Origin: Simplicispira sp. 125
GTDB lineage: Bacteria; Pseudomonadota; Gammaproteobacteria; Burkholderiales; Burkholderiaceae_C
Reading direction: 5' to 3'
Assembly: GCF_003096555.1 (NCBI RefSeq)
Contig: NZ_QEKM01000001.1
Span: forward strand, 3,720,001 to 3,784,000
Length of the DNA stretch: 64,000 nt
In this document: piece after piece, positions 11,368-24,028 of the stretch
Layout of the letters: each line of letters begins with the position of its first letter
Numbering within the stretch: the first letter of the stretch is position 1
Notes under the pieces: generated by a model
Seen by the model: only the letters and a program-made list of their open reading frames with translations
Told to the model about the DNA's origin: nothing
The model's database searches: none
Translations under genes and position numbers: made by a program

Positions 11368-12350
11368 GCCAATTTGACTCCAACATAGACGTGCAGGGCC
11401 TGGGCAAGACGGCTGTGCTCATGGGTGGTTCGTCCGCCGAGCGCGAGGTCTCGCTCATGTCGGGTGCCGGGGTGCTGCAGGCATTGCGCGCGCGTGGTGT
11501 CGATGCCCACGCGTTTGATACCGCCCACACCGATCTGGGTGAGCTCAAGCGCGCTGGTTATGCACGCTGCTTCATCGCGCTGCATGGCCGCCATGGCGAA
11601 GATGGCACGGTGCAGGGTGCGCTGGAACTGCTGGGCATTCCTTACACCGGTCCGGGCGTCATGGCGTCCGCCATCGCCATGGACAAGACGATGACCAAGC
11701 GCATCTGGCGTGCCGAAGGCTTGCCTACCCCTGATTGGCGCCAGGTGGCCAGCAGCGCTGAAACTGAGGCCGCTCTGGCAGCGCTGGGTGCACCGATGAT
11801 CGTCAAACCGGCGCGCGAGGGTTCCACCATTGGTTTGACCAAGGTCACCGACCCCGGCCAGTGCGCGCAGGCCTACGAACTGGCGGCACGTTACGACCCC
11901 GAGGTGTTGTGCGAGCAGTTCATTGAAGGGGACGAAACCACCTGTCCCATTCTGGGCGAGGGTGCCGGCGCCGTCGCATTGCCGGTGATCCGCATCGTCG
12001 CGCCCCAAGGCAACTACGACTACCAGAACAAATACTTCACCGACGACACCCAGTACCACTGCCCCAGTGGCCTGCCGCAGGCCGAGGACGAAGCCATCCA
12101 GCGCCTGGTGGTAGAGGCTTTTCGCACCCTGGGTTGCCGGGGCTGGGCACGGGCCGACATCATGGTGCGCGCCAGCGACCGCAAGCCTTTTCTGTTGGAG
12201 ATCAACACCTCGCCGGGTATGACAGGCCATTCGCTGGTGCCCATGTCGGCCCGCGCGGCCGGTATCAGTTACGAAGACCTGTGTCTGCGCCTGCTGGCCA
12301 GCGCCACGCTGGACACGCCGGCCGGCGCCGTGGGAGGCATCGCCGGATGA
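11364..12350 (+). CDS. ddl: D-alanine--D-alanine ligase
   Basis: ATP-grasp ligase making the D-Ala-D-Ala substrate of MurF. The 328 aa protein shows the [15 protein letters not shown]-terminal signature, the ATP-binding [10 protein letters not shown] segment and the C-terminal [15 protein letters not shown] motif. It overlaps murC at its start and ftsQ at its end through ATGA junctions. Position between murC and ftsQ is the standard ddlB position. Confidence 0.96.
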
Positions 12351-13141
12351 ATACCGCCATGCCAGCGCCACTGGACGTCAAGCTCATGAACCTGACCGCA
12401 TCGGTCCTGTTCCTGGGCTGTGTCGTGCTGGTGCTGGCCGCCGGTGCCTGGTGGGTGCTGCGCCATCCGGCGCTCTCCATTGGCCGCATCGTGGTGCAAG
12501 GCGATCTTGTGCATAACAACGCTGTCACGCTGCGGGCCAATGTGGCCCCGCGCCTGGTCGGCAATTTTTTCACCCTCAACTTGCGCACCGCGCGCGAAGC
12601 CTTCGAGCAAGCTCCCTGGGTGCGCACCGCGCAGGTGCGCCGTGAGTTCCCAGGAACCATTGAGGTGGTGTTGGAAGAGCACCAGGCGGCTGCCCACTGG
12701 GGCCCCGAGTCGGGCACCACCATGGTGAACCGCCAGGGTGAGGTGTTCGACGCCAACGCTGACGAAGCCGAATACGAAGGGCTGCCCCGCCTGAGTGGTC
12801 CGAACGGCCAGTCGGGCCAGGTTATGTCCATGCAGAGGCAACTGCAGACAATTTTCGAGCCGCTGGGCATGGTGGTGCAGGCGCTGGACCTGAGCAGCCG
12901 GGGTGGCTGGCATCTGGAACTCGACAGCGGTGCCGCAGTGGAACTGGGTGGAGGGACGACCGAAGAGGTGTTGCAGCGCACGCAGCGCTTTGTGCGCACG
13001 CTGACGCAGGTGGCGCAGCACTACGGCCGGCGCGCGGACGCGCTGGAATCGGCCGACTTGCGGCACAGCGGCGGCTATGCGCTGCGCCTGCGCGGGGTGA
13101 CGACGGTGACGGTGGGATCCAGTGCGCCAGTGCGCAAGTAG
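12347..13141 (+). CDS. ftsQ: Cell division protein FtsQ
   Basis: Bitopic divisome protein linking early and late division proteins (FtsB/FtsL partner). The 264 aa protein has a short cytoplasmic N-terminus, one membrane segment around residues 19-37, and a POTRA-like domain ([50 protein letters not shown]). The ATG at 12347 overlaps the ddl stop. Confidence 0.95.
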   Translation: MNTAMPAPLDVKLMNLTASVLFLGCVVLVLAAGAWWVLRHPALSIGRIVVQGDLVHNNAVTLRANVAPRLVGNFFTLNLRTAREAFEQAPWVRTAQVRREFPGTIEVVLEEHQAAAHWGPESGTTMVNRQGEVFDANADEAEYEGLPRLSGPNGQSGQVMSMQRQLQTIFEPLGMVVQALDLSSRGGWHLELDSGAAVELGGGTTEEVLQRTQRFVRTLTQVAQHYGRRADALESADLRHSGGYALRLRGVTTVTVGSSAPVRK

Positions 13142-13173
13142 GCAGTACGGCAGAACAAGAGGCGAAAACGCAT

Positions 13174-14403
13174 ATGGCAAGAGAATACAAAGACGTGGTG
13201 GTGGGGCTGGACATCGGCACGGCCAAGATCATGGCGGTCGTGGCCGAGGTGCTGCCCGGAGGCGAGCTCAAGCTCGCCGGCCTGGGCGTGGCGCCGAGCA
13301 ACGGCCTCAAGCGCGGCGTGGTGGTGAATATCGACGCCACGGTGCAAAGCATTCAGCAGGCTTTGAAGGAAGCCGAGCTGATGGCCGACTGCAAGATCCA
13401 GCGTGTCTACACCGGCATCACCGGCAGCCACATCCGCGGGCTCAACTCCAGCGGCATGGTGGCGGTGAAAGACAAGGAAGTGACCGCCGCCGATGTGGCG
13501 CGTGTGGTCGAGACAGCCAAGGCCATCAACATCAGCAGCGACCAGCGGCTGCTGCTGGTAGAGCCGCAGGAATTCGTGATCGACGGGCAGGACGTGAAAG
13601 AGCCCATCGGCATGAGCGGCATCCGGTTGGAGGCAAAAATCCATATCGTCACCGGTGCGCAAAGTGCGGCCGAGAACATCATCAAGTGCGTGCGCCGCTG
13701 TGGCCTGGAAGTGGAGCAACTGCTGCTCAACCCGCTGGCGTCGAGCCAGGCCGTGCTGACCGACGATGAGCGCGAGTTGGGTGTGGTGGTGGTCGATATT
13801 GGCGCGGGCACGACCGATGTCGCCATCTTTACCGGCGGCGCGATTCGCCACACCGCGGTGATTCCGATCGCTGGAGACCTCATCACCAGCGACATCGCCA
13901 TGGCGCTGCGCACGCCCACCAAGGATGCCGAGGACATCAAGGTCGAAAGCGGCTACGCCAAGCAGTTGCTGGCCGACCCCGAGGCCCAGGTCGAAGTGCC
14001 CGGCCTGGGTGACCGGGGCCCGCGCATGATCAGCAAGCAGGCCCTGGCCGGGGTCATCGAGCCGCGCGTGGAAGAGATTTTCTCGCTGGTGCAACAGGTC
14101 ATCCGCGACTCGGGCTATGAAGAGGTGCTGTCGTCGGGCATCGTGCTCACCGGTGGCAGCGTGGTCATGCCGGGCATGGTGGAGCTGGGCGAAGACATCT
14201 TCCTCAAGCCCGTGCGCCGGGGTGTGCCCAAGTATTCAAGCGCCCTGTCCGACATGGTTGCTCAGCCCCGTGCGGCCACCGTCATGGGGCTGCTGGAAGA
14301 GGCGCGCCTGGCGCGCATGCGCGGCTTCAAGGTGGCGCACAAGACGGGTTCGGTGCAGTCGGCGTTTGGCCGCTTCAAAGACTTCATCGTGGGGAATTTC
14401 TGA
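13174..14403 (+). CDS. ftsA: Cell division protein FtsA
   Basis: Actin-like ATPase that tethers FtsZ to the membrane. The 409 aa protein shows the phosphate-1 motif VVGLDIGTAKI, the phosphate-2 motif VVVVDIGAGTTDVAIF and the adenosine motif IVLTGGSVVMPGM. It ends in an amphipathic membrane-targeting helix (GRFKDFIVGNF). The first gene of the cluster not overlapping its predecessor (32 bp gap after ftsQ, SD AGAGGCG). Confidence 0.96.
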   Translation: MAREYKDVVVGLDIGTAKIMAVVAEVLPGGELKLAGLGVAPSNGLKRGVVVNIDATVQSIQQALKEAELMADCKIQRVYTGITGSHIRGLNSSGMVAVKDKEVTAADVARVVETAKAINISSDQRLLLVEPQEFVIDGQDVKEPIGMSGIRLEAKIHIVTGAQSAAENIIKCVRRCGLEVEQLLLNPLASSQAVLTDDERELGVVVVDIGAGTTDVAIFTGGAIRHTAVIPIAGDLITSDIAMALRTPTKDAEDIKVESGYAKQLLADPEAQVEVPGLGDRGPRMISKQALAGVIEPRVEEIFSLVQQVIRDSGYEEVLSSGIVLTGGSVVMPGMVELGEDIFLKPVRRGVPKYSSALSDMVAQPRAATVMGLLEEARLARMRGFKVAHKTGSVQSAFGRFKDFIVGNF

Positions 14404-14560
14404 CCATGGACCACTTCATCTGGCAAGTCTGGCCCCACCCACCGCCGCGCTTGCGCTGGTGCAGTACCGGGCCGCCCCGCGTGCACCGATGGCCATGCGC
14501 CATCCACCCTATTCATTCATCGCCATTCATTGCAAATCAGTCAATCCAAGGAGCTCCAAC
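14404..14560 (+). promoter_or_regulatory. ftsA-ftsZ intergenic region
   Basis: 157 bp without a credible ORF. A strong ribosome-binding site (AAGGAGC, 14549-14555) precedes ftsZ. Extra ftsZ promoters are common in or before this gap in proteobacteria, but I cannot pick a convincing -35/-10 pair here, so a promoter is inferred from position only. Confidence 0.3.
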
Positions 14561-15784
14561 ATGACCATCGAAATGATCGAAGTCGAAGAATTCAACCAGG
14601 GCACGCAAATCAAGGTGATTGGTGTGGGCGGCGGCGGAAGCAACGCCGTTGAGCACATGATCGCGCGCAGCGTGCAGGGCGTGGAGTTCGTGAGCGCCAA
14701 CACCGATGCGCAGGCCCTGACCCGCAGCACGGCGCACCGCGTCATTCAGCTGGGCCAGAGCGGCCTGGGTGCTGGCAGCAAGCCCGAGAAGGCGCGTGAA
14801 GCCGCCGAGGCCGCTGTAGAGGACATTCGCGCCGCCATTCAGGGCTCGCACATGTTGTTCATCACCGCCGGTATGGGCGGCGGCACGGGCACGGGCGCCG
14901 CACCTGTCATTGCGCGCATCGCCAAGGAAATGGGTATTCTCACCGTGGGCGTGGTCACCAAGCCCTTCGAATGGGAAGGCGGCCGCCGCATGAAGAATGC
15001 CGATGACGGCCTGGCCGAGCTGGAAGCCAACGTCGATTCACTCATCGTCGTGCTGAACGAAAAACTCCTGGAAGTGTTGGGCGACGACATCACCCAGGAC
15101 GAGGCCTTTGCCCACGCCAACGATGTGCTGAAGAACGCCGTGGGGGGTATCGCCGAAATCATCAACGAGTACGGTCAGGTGAACGTCGACTTTGAAGACG
15201 TACGCACCGTGATGGGCGAGCCCGGCAAGGCCATGATGGGCACGGCCACGGCCAGCGGCCCGGATCGCGCACGCATCGCCGCCGAGCAGGCCATTGCCTG
15301 CCCGCTGCTCGAAGGCATCGACCTGTCGGGCGCCAAGGGCGTGCTGGTGCTGGTTACGGCGAGCAAGGGCAGCCTCAAGCTGTCTGAGTCGCGCCAGGCC
15401 ATGAACACCATCAATGCCTATGCATCGACCGACGCACATGTGATCTTCGGCGCCGCCTACGACGAAACCCTGGGCGAGGAGATCCGTGTGACTGTGGTGG
15501 CCACCGGTCTTTCGCGCCAGAATGCGCGCCGCCAGCCCATCTCGGTGGTGCAGGGCGGCCTGCGCACGGGAACGGACAACATGTCCTACCCGATGCCTGG
15601 CACGGGCATGCTGTCCGGCTCCGTGGGCGCTGCGCCGGGGGCTGTGGGTGGCCAGGCAGACTATGCCGTGCCCAGTGTCTGGCGTACCAACCGCACGCAG
15701 GCTGCAGCGCGGGTGGATGCCTTGTCCTCGGGCGGCATGGACGACCTGGAAATCCCTGCCTTCCTGCGCAAGCAGGCTGATTGA
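14561..15784 (+). CDS. ftsZ: Cell division protein FtsZ
   Basis: Tubulin-like GTPase forming the Z ring. The 407 aa protein has the nucleotide-binding VGVGGGGSNAV segment, the tubulin signature GGGTGTGAAP and the T7-loop region NVDFEDVRTVM. After a variable linker it ends in the FtsA/ZipA-binding peptide DDLEIPAFLRKQ. The ATG at 14561 follows the SD AAGGAGC; frames extending upstream overlap ftsA and are rejected. Confidence 0.97.
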   Translation: MTIEMIEVEEFNQGTQIKVIGVGGGGSNAVEHMIARSVQGVEFVSANTDAQALTRSTAHRVIQLGQSGLGAGSKPEKAREAAEAAVEDIRAAIQGSHMLFITAGMGGGTGTGAAPVIARIAKEMGILTVGVVTKPFEWEGGRRMKNADDGLAELEANVDSLIVVLNEKLLEVLGDDITQDEAFAHANDVLKNAVGGIAEIINEYGQVNVDFEDVRTVMGEPGKAMMGTATASGPDRARIAAEQAIACPLLEGIDLSGAKGVLVLVTASKGSLKLSESRQAMNTINAYASTDAHVIFGAAYDETLGEEIRVTVVATGLSRQNARRQPISVVQGGLRTGTDNMSYPMPGTGMLSGSVGAAPGAVGGQADYAVPSVWRTNRTQAAARVDALSSGGMDDLEIPAFLRKQAD

Positions 15785-15875
15785 GGTGGGCGCTGCACGT
15801 TTGTGCCATCGCCGTGATAGAAAAACGCGATGGCGCAGTGCAGCAACAACGCGCAGTCCACACTAAAATCAACGG

Positions 15876-16799
15876 ATGCTTGCGCAACGAACCCTCAAAA
15901 CACTCACCCGTGCGGTGGGCGTCGGCCTGCACAGCGGCCAGCGGGTCGAGCTGACACTGCGCCCTGCGCAGCCTGACACCGGCATCGTGTTCCGTCGTGT
16001 CGATTTACCCGAGCCGGTGGACATTCCGGTATCCACCCAGGCCGTGACGGACACGCGCATGGCGTCCACCATTTCGTCGGGCAGCGCCTGCGTGCATACG
16101 GTCGAGCACCTCATGTCAGCGTGTGCCGGGCTGGGGGTGGACAACCTGTATGTAGACATCACCGCAGAGGAAGTGCCCATCCTGGACGGGTCTTCGGCTT
16201 CTTTTGTTTTCCTGCTGCAAAGTGCGGGTATCGTTCTGCAAAACGCCTCTAGGCGCTTCATTCGGGTCAAAGAGCCTATAGAAATTCGCCAGGGCGAGGG
16301 TGTGCACGCCAAGTGGGCGCGACTCGACCCCTACCACGGCTACAAGCTGCGGTTTGAAATTGACTTTGCCCATCCGGCCGTCGATTCCACGGGGCAATCC
16401 GTCGAATTTGACCTGGGCCAGGGCCAATACAGCCGCGACATTGCCCGCGCGCGCACCTTCGGCTTCACCAAGGACGTGGAAATGATGCGTGCCAACGGGC
16501 TGGCATTGGGTGGCGGCATGGACAACGCCATCGTCATGGACGACTACAAAGTGCTCAATGCCGACGGCCTGCGTTACGACGACGAGTTCGCCAAGCACAA
16601 GATATTGGATGCCATGGGCGACCTGTACCTGGTCGGCAAGCCGCTGCTGGCGGCTTACAGCGCCTTCCGCTCCGGCCATGCGCTCAACAACCTGCTGCTG
16701 CGCGAACTCGAAGCCCATCCCGAGGTCTGGGAAATCGTCACCTTCGAGAACGAACGCCTGGCCCCTGCCGGTTTTGCGCAGCCGGTGCGCGCTTGGTAG
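15876..16799 (+). CDS. lpxC: UDP-3-O-acyl-N-acetylglucosamine deacetylase LpxC
   Basis: Zinc enzyme for the committed step of lipid A synthesis, usually the last gene of the dcw cluster. The 307 aa protein has the zinc histidine motif TVEHLMSA, and [12 protein letters not shown] plus FRSGHALNN from the catalytic pocket. A 91-bp gap after ftsZ may hold its own promoter. Length and motifs are standard for proteobacterial LpxC. Confidence 0.97.
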   Translation: MLAQRTLKTLTRAVGVGLHSGQRVELTLRPAQPDTGIVFRRVDLPEPVDIPVSTQAVTDTRMASTISSGSACVHTVEHLMSACAGLGVDNLYVDITAEEVPILDGSSASFVFLLQSAGIVLQNASRRFIRVKEPIEIRQGEGVHAKWARLDPYHGYKLRFEIDFAHPAVDSTGQSVEFDLGQGQYSRDIARARTFGFTKDVEMMRANGLALGGGMDNAIVMDDYKVLNADGLRYDDEFAKHKILDAMGDLYLVGKPLLAAYSAFRSGHALNNLLLRELEAHPEVWEIVTFENERLAPAGFAQPVRAW

Positions 16800-16823
16800 C
16801 GCCAAACCACAAGCCTCCCGCGT

Positions 16824-17000
16824 ATGCTGCTGTTTCGCTGGATCGTCATGCTGTTGCTGCTCGTGGCGGCGCTGTGCTTTGCGTTTTATGCCGGTACCGG
16901 CCGGGCGCGGTACAAGCAGCTGGGTTTTGTTGTGCTCAAGTGGACCATGATTGCCGCAGGAGTTTTCTTTGCCGTGCTCATCCTGGAGCGCGGCTTCTGA
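16824..17000 (+). CDS. Small predicted membrane protein of 58 residues
   Basis: A short frame starting MLLFRWIVMLLLLVAALC and ending FFAVLILERGF. It has two hydrophobic segments (about residues 6-22 and 35-53) separated by a basic loop (GRARYKQ), consistent with a two-span inner-membrane protein with positive-inside loop. It sits 24 bp after lpxC on the same strand and is probably cotranscribed with it. I do not recognise a named family. Confidence 0.65.
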   Translation: MLLFRWIVMLLLLVAALCFAFYAGTGRARYKQLGFVVLKWTMIAAGVFFAVLILERGF

Positions 17001-17008
17001 CGCTGTGA

Positions 17009-19153
<2,145 letters not shown>

Positions 19154-19331
19154 CGCAGTCGCCACCCGCGGCGGTGGCTTGCCGATGTGCCGCTGTCGCA
19201 GGCGGTGAATACCCTGTGCGTGACCTGTTACAGCCTCGCTTATATTCATTACAAATGCAGCCCACAAGGCTGCGGGCGGGGCATGGCCACAAGGCGGGTG
19301 CCCGTGAATACCATTTTCTGGAAGGGGAGCC

Positions 19332-20999
19332 ATGAACGCTCTGGGCCGTTTGTCGATCCGTGCACGTCTGTACTTCAGCACGATTTTTTCCCTGGTTCTG
19401 CTGGTTGTGCTCGGAGGCATGGGCTATGTGGCGCTGGACCGCACCCGCGACACCGTGCAGGATTTGTTCGCGCACCGCGTGCAGACGCTCACCGACATGT
19501 CCGACCTGCGCACCACCTTGGGTGATCTGCGTCGCATCGAAAAAGACATCATCATCAATTTCAACAACAGCGTTGAAGTGGCGTCGATGCGCGAGCGTTG
19601 GGCTGCCACGCTGACCTCGTTGCGCAAAAGCCTGGATGCCGTGCGGCAGGTGCAGGCGGCCGATGCGGAGTTTGTCGGTGTGATCGACAAGGTGCTGGAC
19701 GAGGTCAAACAGTACGAGACAGGCATCAGCCCCATCTTCGAACAGATCGAAGGCGCCATGCTGGATGGAGCGGGTGGCGGGGCCTACGCCAACCGTTTGA
19801 AAAGCCACACGGAGAACGCCGACAAGCTGATGAGTGATTTGGCAGCCGGTGCACGCATCCGCATGGACGAGGCGCGGCAAGGGGTGGATACGCGCACGGC
19901 CTCCATGTCAGTGTTGATCGGTGTTGCCCTGCTGCTGGGGCTGGCGGTGCTCATCCCCATCACCTTCTTCAGTGTGCGTTCCATCACCCAGTCGCTCGAA
20001 CTGGCGCGCAGGCTGGCCGAACGCATTGCCGGTGGCGATCTCTCGCGCGACGTACAGGTCCAGCAGCAAGACGAGGTGGGCCAGTTGGTCCTGGCCATGG
20101 GCCAGATGCAAGAGGCCTTGCGCGGGCTGGTGCGCCAGGTGCAGGATGCCGCAGGCAACATCTCCACCGCCAGCGGCGAAATTGCCAGCGGTAACCACGA
20201 CCTGAGCCACCGCACCGAGCAGACGGCGGCCAACCTGGAAGAAACCTCGTCGTCCATGGAGCTATTGACCAGCACCGTGCAGCAAAGCGCTGAATCCTCG
20301 CGCCATGCCAATGATTTTGCCAATTCAGCGGCCGAAGTGGCAGGGCGGGGCGGCGCGGTTGTGGCCCAGGTAGTGAGCACCATGGAGCAAATCACCACCA
20401 GCTCGCGCAAGATCGCCGACATCACCGGTGTGATCGATGGCATCGCGTTCCAGACCAACATTCTGGCGCTCAATGCCGCTGTGGAGGCCGCCCGTGCGGG
20501 CGAGCAGGGCCGCGGCTTTGCCGTGGTGGCCAGCGAGGTGCGCAGCCTGGCGGGCCGCAGTGCCGAGGCCGCCAAGGAAATCAAGGCCTTGATCGGTGCC
20601 TCGGTCGAGCGCGTGGAAGACGGTGCGCGCCTGGTGGGTCAGGCTGGTGAGACCATGACCGAAATTGTGGGCAGTGTGCGCCGCGTTACGGACATCATCG
20701 GCGAAATCACTGCATCGACCGCCGAACAGCGCGACAACATTACCCAAATCAGCCAGGCGGTGCGCCAGCTGGACCAGATGACGCAGCAGAACGCGGCTCT
20801 GGTGGAGCAGTCCACCGCCGCTTCCGAGTCGCTGCGCGAGCAAGCGCGTGGGTTGACCAGCGCGGTCAGCCAGTTCAAGCTCAGCGAAGCTGGGCAGGAA
20901 GCCGGTGCGTCGGCCGCAGGCCCGCATTCTGCATCCGCCTGGCAGGCTGCGCCGATCACGCAGTCTGTCGGTGTGGGTGCCTCGTTGCGACTCAAATAG
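19332..20999 (+). CDS. Methyl-accepting chemotaxis protein
   Basis: Transmembrane chemoreceptor signalling to CheA/CheW. Segments in order: TM1 at about residues 11-31, a periplasmic four-helix-bundle-type sensor domain (to ~190), TM2 (~192-214), HAMP (~215-267), and a cytoplasmic signalling domain with the hairpin tip [20 protein letters not shown] (from ~residue 374). The 555 aa protein lacks a C-terminal CheR-docking pentapeptide. The ligand cannot be told. No che or fli genes are nearby, so this is an orphan receptor. Its end overlaps cobC on the other strand by 8 bp. Confidence 0.93.
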   Translation: MNALGRLSIRARLYFSTIFSLVLLVVLGGMGYVALDRTRDTVQDLFAHRVQTLTDMSDLRTTLGDLRRIEKDIIINFNNSVEVASMRERWAATLTSLRKSLDAVRQVQAADAEFVGVIDKVLDEVKQYETGISPIFEQIEGAMLDGAGGGAYANRLKSHTENADKLMSDLAAGARIRMDEARQGVDTRTASMSVLIGVALLLGLAVLIPITFFSVRSITQSLELARRLAERIAGGDLSRDVQVQQQDEVGQLVLAMGQMQEALRGLVRQVQDAAGNISTASGEIASGNHDLSHRTEQTAANLEETSSSMELLTSTVQQSAESSRHANDFANSAAEVAGRGGAVVAQVVSTMEQITTSSRKIADITGVIDGIAFQTNILALNAAVEAARAGEQGRGFAVVASEVRSLAGRSAEAAKEIKALIGASVERVEDGARLVGQAGETMTEIVGSVRRVTDIIGEITASTAEQRDNITQISQAVRQLDQMTQQNAALVEQSTAASESLREQARGLTSAVSQFKLSEAGQEAGASAAGPHSASAWQAAPITQSVGVGASLRLK

Positions 21000-21576
21000 C
21001 CGTGTTTGCGCCGTTCAGGCGGTAACAGGCCCACTGCCCTGGCGCGGGGGCCTGCACGGGCCACTGCGCTGATGTGGGGCGCTGGCCTTGTTGCCCCTGC
21101 GCACCCAGCAACCATTGCACGCAGCGCGCCACACCGGCGTGGCTGATCCACAGGGTATCGCCGGGCTGTCGGCGTGCTTGTTGCAGTGCTGCGTGTACGC
21201 GATCCAGCATCTGTGCCAGGTTTTCACCCCCACCAGGTGGGTGGTCGACAAAACGGGCCGTCCAAGCGTCGATGTCGGCGCGTGCGATGGCATTCCAGGC
21301 CTGGCCCTCCCAGGAACCAAAATCCATTTCGACCAAACGGGCGTCTGGTGCAAACGCCATATCGGGCCGCAGCGCCTGCAGTTGGTGGGCCAGCAACGTA
21401 CAGCGCTGCAGGGGCGAATGGCGTGCCTGTATGCCCATGGGCAGCATCTTGGCCAGGCGTTGGGCGCTGGCAGCGCTGGTGGCGGGGTCGACCGGGGTGT
21501 CCAGCCTGCCGTAGCAGGTGCCCGGAGTCAATAGTACGGGCGCGTGCCGAGCAATCCACAGCCGTTGGGGTTTCAT
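20992..21576 (-). CDS. cobC: Histidine phosphatase family protein, probable alpha-ribazole phosphatase
   Basis: A 194 aa phosphoglycerate-mutase-like protein with the catalytic histidine motif near the N-terminus (ARHAP in place of the usual RHG), a GRLD segment, MDFGSWEGQ, and a second histidine in WISHAGV. The link to cobalamin assembly (dephosphorylating alpha-ribazole-5'-phosphate) is inferred from the GTGA/ATGA-type overlap with cobS upstream. Convergent overlap with the chemoreceptor gene. Confidence 0.8.
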   Translation of the reverse strand: MKPQRLWIARHAPVLLTPGTCYGRLDTPVDPATSAASAQRLAKMLPMGIQARHSPLQRCTLLAHQLQALRPDMAFAPDARLVEMDFGSWEGQAWNAIARADIDAWTARFVDHPPGGGENLAQMLDRVHAALQQARRQPGDTLWISHAGVARCVQWLLGAQGQQGQRPTSAQWPVQAPAPGQWACYRLNGANTAI

Positions 21577-22388
21577 GCGCCGAAGCCGCGCCCCAGTGCC
21601 AGGGCGGCACCCAGGTAAAAGCCGATTTCACTGACCTGCTGCGTTGCCCCCAGGCAATCGCCCGTAAAGCCCTGCAAGCGCCGTGCGAACCAGCGCGCCA
21701 TCCCGCCTGCGGCCAGGGCACTGCAGGCCATGGATGCTATTAAAAATAGAGCTGACTGCGCTTTCCACGTAAGCGCTAGAGGCAAAAAACACCATAAAAA
21801 TGCGATGCCGAGCGCAGACCCCGAAATCTGGTCCGCCAGCGGCTTGCTTTTGGAGCGGGCCGTATCGCCCACATGCTCCAGGCGGCGCACCAGCAGCAGC
21901 GGCCAAAAGCGCGACAGCACATGCCCACCCACCAGCGCTGCCAGGGCAGCTGCCAAACTGTGCGTGCCCAGCAAGGCCAGCAGGCTCAGTTTGGCCAGCA
22001 GTGCCAGGACCAGCGCCATGGCACCAAAGGCGCCAATGCGCGAGTCCTTCATGATGTCCAGCGCACGCTCGCGGTCCTGGCTGCCGCCCAGGCCATCGGC
22101 CACGTCGGCCAGGCCATCTTCATGAAAACCCCCTGTGACCAGCACTGTGGTGATGGTGCAGAACACTGCCGCGACCAGCGGGGCCATGGGGTTGGGCGCC
22201 AGCGCCATTTGCAACGCAGCAAAGACGCCCGTGGCCACTGCAGCCACCAGCCAGCCCACGCCCGGAAAATGCGCGCTGCTGGCACGCAGCATGGCCGGGC
22301 TGTAGCCCACCCACTGCGCCAGCCGCCCCGTGACGGGGATGCGCGTGAAGAACTGCACGGCCAGCAAATAGTGGCGCAGGGTTTGCAT
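21573..22388 (-). CDS. cobS: Adenosylcobinamide-GDP ribazoletransferase CobS
   Basis: Integral-membrane enzyme joining alpha-ribazole to adenosylcobinamide-GDP to form the cobalamin product. The 271 aa protein starts with LLAVQFFTRIPV and has GGFHEDGLADVADGLGGS, the metal-binding DGLAD block, plus several membrane helices. It overlaps cobC by 4 bp. An in-frame copy of the palindromic repeat lies at 21735-21802, encoding part of a hydrophobic region between helices. Confidence 0.93.
   Translation of the reverse strand: MQTLRHYLLAVQFFTRIPVTGRLAQWVGYSPAMLRASSAHFPGVGWLVAAVATGVFAALQMALAPNPMAPLVAAVFCTITTVLVTGGFHEDGLADVADGLGGSQDRERALDIMKDSRIGAFGAMALVLALLAKLSLLALLGTHSLAAALAALVGGHVLSRFWPLLLVRRLEHVGDTARSKSKPLADQISGSALGIAFLWCFLPLALTWKAQSALFLIASMACSALAAGGMARWFARRLQGFTGDCLGATQQVSEIGFYLGAALALGRGFGA
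21735..21802. repeat. In-frame copy of the palindromic element inside cobS
   Basis: Reads GCTATTAAAAATAGAGCTGA, then CTGCGCTTTCCACGTAAGCG and CTAGAGGCAAAAAACACC, a clear member of the dispersed family with both A-rich flanks. It is translated on the minus strand within CobS as a hydrophobic stretch (FLPLALTWKAQSALFLIAS). Confidence 0.75.
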
Positions 22389-22390
22389 GA

Positions 22391-22462
22391 ATACTATAAA
22401 AATAATAGCTAATAGCGCTTGTAGAATAAGGCTAAAATGCGTTTTGACTGCTATTTTTGTAC
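22391..22462. repeat. Palindromic element between cobS and ilvA
   Basis: Contains ATAATAGCTAATAGCGCTTG followed by a diverged second arm and ending TGCTATTTTTGT. It fills the gap between the ilvA stop and the cobS start (both minus strand), and its right end encodes the last residues of IlvA. The A/T-rich flanks and core match the other copies in the window. Confidence 0.7.
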
Positions 22463-24028
22463 CGCACTTCGGGATGTTTGCAGAAACAACCGGTAGGCTG
22501 GGTTCAGGGTTTCCTCGACGTACGGATAGCCCAGCGTGGCGAGGAAGGCGTCAAAGGCCGTAGCGTCGCCAGGCGGCACTTGCAGGCCCACCAAAATGCG
22601 GCCATAGTCGGCACCCTGGTTGCGGTAGTGGAACAGGCTGATGTTCCAGGTGGGCTCCATCAGGCTCAAAAATTTGAGCAATGCTCCGGGCCGCTCGGGG
22701 AAGACAAAGCGCAGCAGGCGCTCGTCGCGCGCCAGGGCCGAGTGCCCGCCGACCAAGTGGCGCAGGTGCTCTTTGGCCAGTTCGTCGTGCGTCAGGTCCA
22801 GCGCCTCGAAACCGTGGCGGCTGAAGTTGCGCGCCAGCTTCTCGGACTCGCCTTTGCCATGGGTGGTGAGGCCCACGAAAACATGGGCGCTTGCGGCGTC
22901 GCTGATGCGGTAATTGAACTCGGTCACGTTGCGCGGGCCGCCGGGCAAGTCGCCAATCACCTCGCAAAAACGCCGGAAGCTCCCGCGTTCCTCAGGAATG
23001 GTGACGGCCAGCAGCGCTTCGCGCTCTTCGCCCACCTCGGCCCGTTCGGCCACGAAGCGCAGGCGATCGAAGTTCATATTGGCGCCGCACAGGATGGCGG
23101 CGTAGGTCTCGCCCCGGGTCTTGTGCGTGGCAACGTACTGTTTGATGGCCGCCACAGCCAATGCGCCTGCGGGCTCGACGATGCTGCGGGTGTCCACGAA
23201 CACATCCTTGATCGCCGCGCACACGGCATCGGTATCCACGGTGATGTAGCTATCGACCAGGCCGCTGGCGATGCGGAAGGTTTCCTCGCCCACCAGCTTG
23301 ACGGCGGTGCCATCAGAGAACAGGCCCACATCGGCCAGCGTGACGCGCTCACCTGCCTGGATGGACTGGATCATGGCGTCTGAATCATTCATCTGCACGC
23401 CGATGACCTTGATCTCCGGGCGCACGGCCTTGATGTAATTGGCCACACCGGAAATCAGGCCGCCACCGCCAATGGCGACGAACACGGCATCCAGCCGGGT
23501 GCTGCCCAGTTTTTGCAGTTGGCGCAGGATTTCCATCGCGATGGTGCCCTGGCCAGCGATCACGTCGGGGTCGTCAAACGGGTGCACGAAGCTCAGCCCC
23601 TGCTCTTGCTGCAGACGCACGGCATGGCTATAGGCGTCGGAGTAGCTGTCGCCGTGCAGCACTACCTCGCCCCCCAGGGCGCGCACTGCGTCCACCTTGA
23701 GCGCTGGCGTGGTCGTGGGCATGACTACCACGGCGCGTGCGCCCAGCTTGCGTGCGCTCATGGCCACGCCCTGGGCATGGTTGCCGGCCGAGGCGCAGAT
23801 CACGCCGCGCTGTAACTGCTCAGGCGTGAGGTGCGCCATCTTGTTGTAGGCGCCGCGCAGCTTGAAGCTGAACACGGGCTGCTGGTCCTCGCGCTTGAGC
23901 AGTACCTTATTGTGCAGGCGGCGGCTCAGGTTGTGGGCGGGTTCCAGGTCGGACTCGATGGCGACGTCGTAAACGCGCGCGGTCAAAATCTTTGTGAGGT
24001 AATCGGCAGGGGTGAGGTGCTGGGTCAT
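22451..24028 (-). CDS. ilvA: Threonine ammonia-lyase, biosynthetic
   Basis: PLP enzyme deaminating threonine to 2-oxobutanoate, the first step of isoleucine synthesis. The 525 aa protein has the PLP lysine K56 in SFKLRGA, the phosphate-binding GGGGLISG loop and two C-terminal ACT-like regulatory domains, as expected for the isoleucine-inhibited biosynthetic enzyme. The ATG at 24028 is chosen; a TTG at 24037 is an alternative. The leader region on the minus strand contains a terminator-ended structured RNA (24118-24245). Confidence 0.95.
   Translation of the reverse strand: MTQHLTPADYLTKILTARVYDVAIESDLEPAHNLSRRLHNKVLLKREDQQPVFSFKLRGAYNKMAHLTPEQLQRGVICASAGNHAQGVAMSARKLGARAVVVMPTTTPALKVDAVRALGGEVVLHGDSYSDAYSHAVRLQQEQGLSFVHPFDDPDVIAGQGTIAMEILRQLQKLGSTRLDAVFVAIGGGGLISGVANYIKAVRPEIKVIGVQMNDSDAMIQSIQAGERVTLADVGLFSDGTAVKLVGEETFRIASGLVDSYITVDTDAVCAAIKDVFVDTRSIVEPAGALAVAAIKQYVATHKTRGETYAAILCGANMNFDRLRFVAERAEVGEEREALLAVTIPEERGSFRRFCEVIGDLPGGPRNVTEFNYRISDAASAHVFVGLTTHGKGESEKLARNFSRHGFEALDLTHDELAKEHLRHLVGGHSALARDERLLRFVFPERPGALLKFLSLMEPTWNISLFHYRNQGADYGRILVGLQVPPGDATAFDAFLATLGYPYVEETLNPAYRLFLQTSRSAVQK

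Noticed and set aside
14117..14560. In-frame N-terminal extension of ftsZ into ftsA
   Set aside because: Translates the ftsA region out of frame; FtsZ has a standard N-terminus from 14561 with a strong SD.
16240..16290. Possible palindromic element inside lpxC
   Set aside because: CTCTAGGCGCTT and GAGCCTATAG resemble parts of the element but the core arms do not pair; probably chance.
19155..19185. GCCACC-CGC-GGCGGTGGC-like hairpin after thiC as a terminator
   Set aside because: There is no T-run; only a weak stem, so not annotated.
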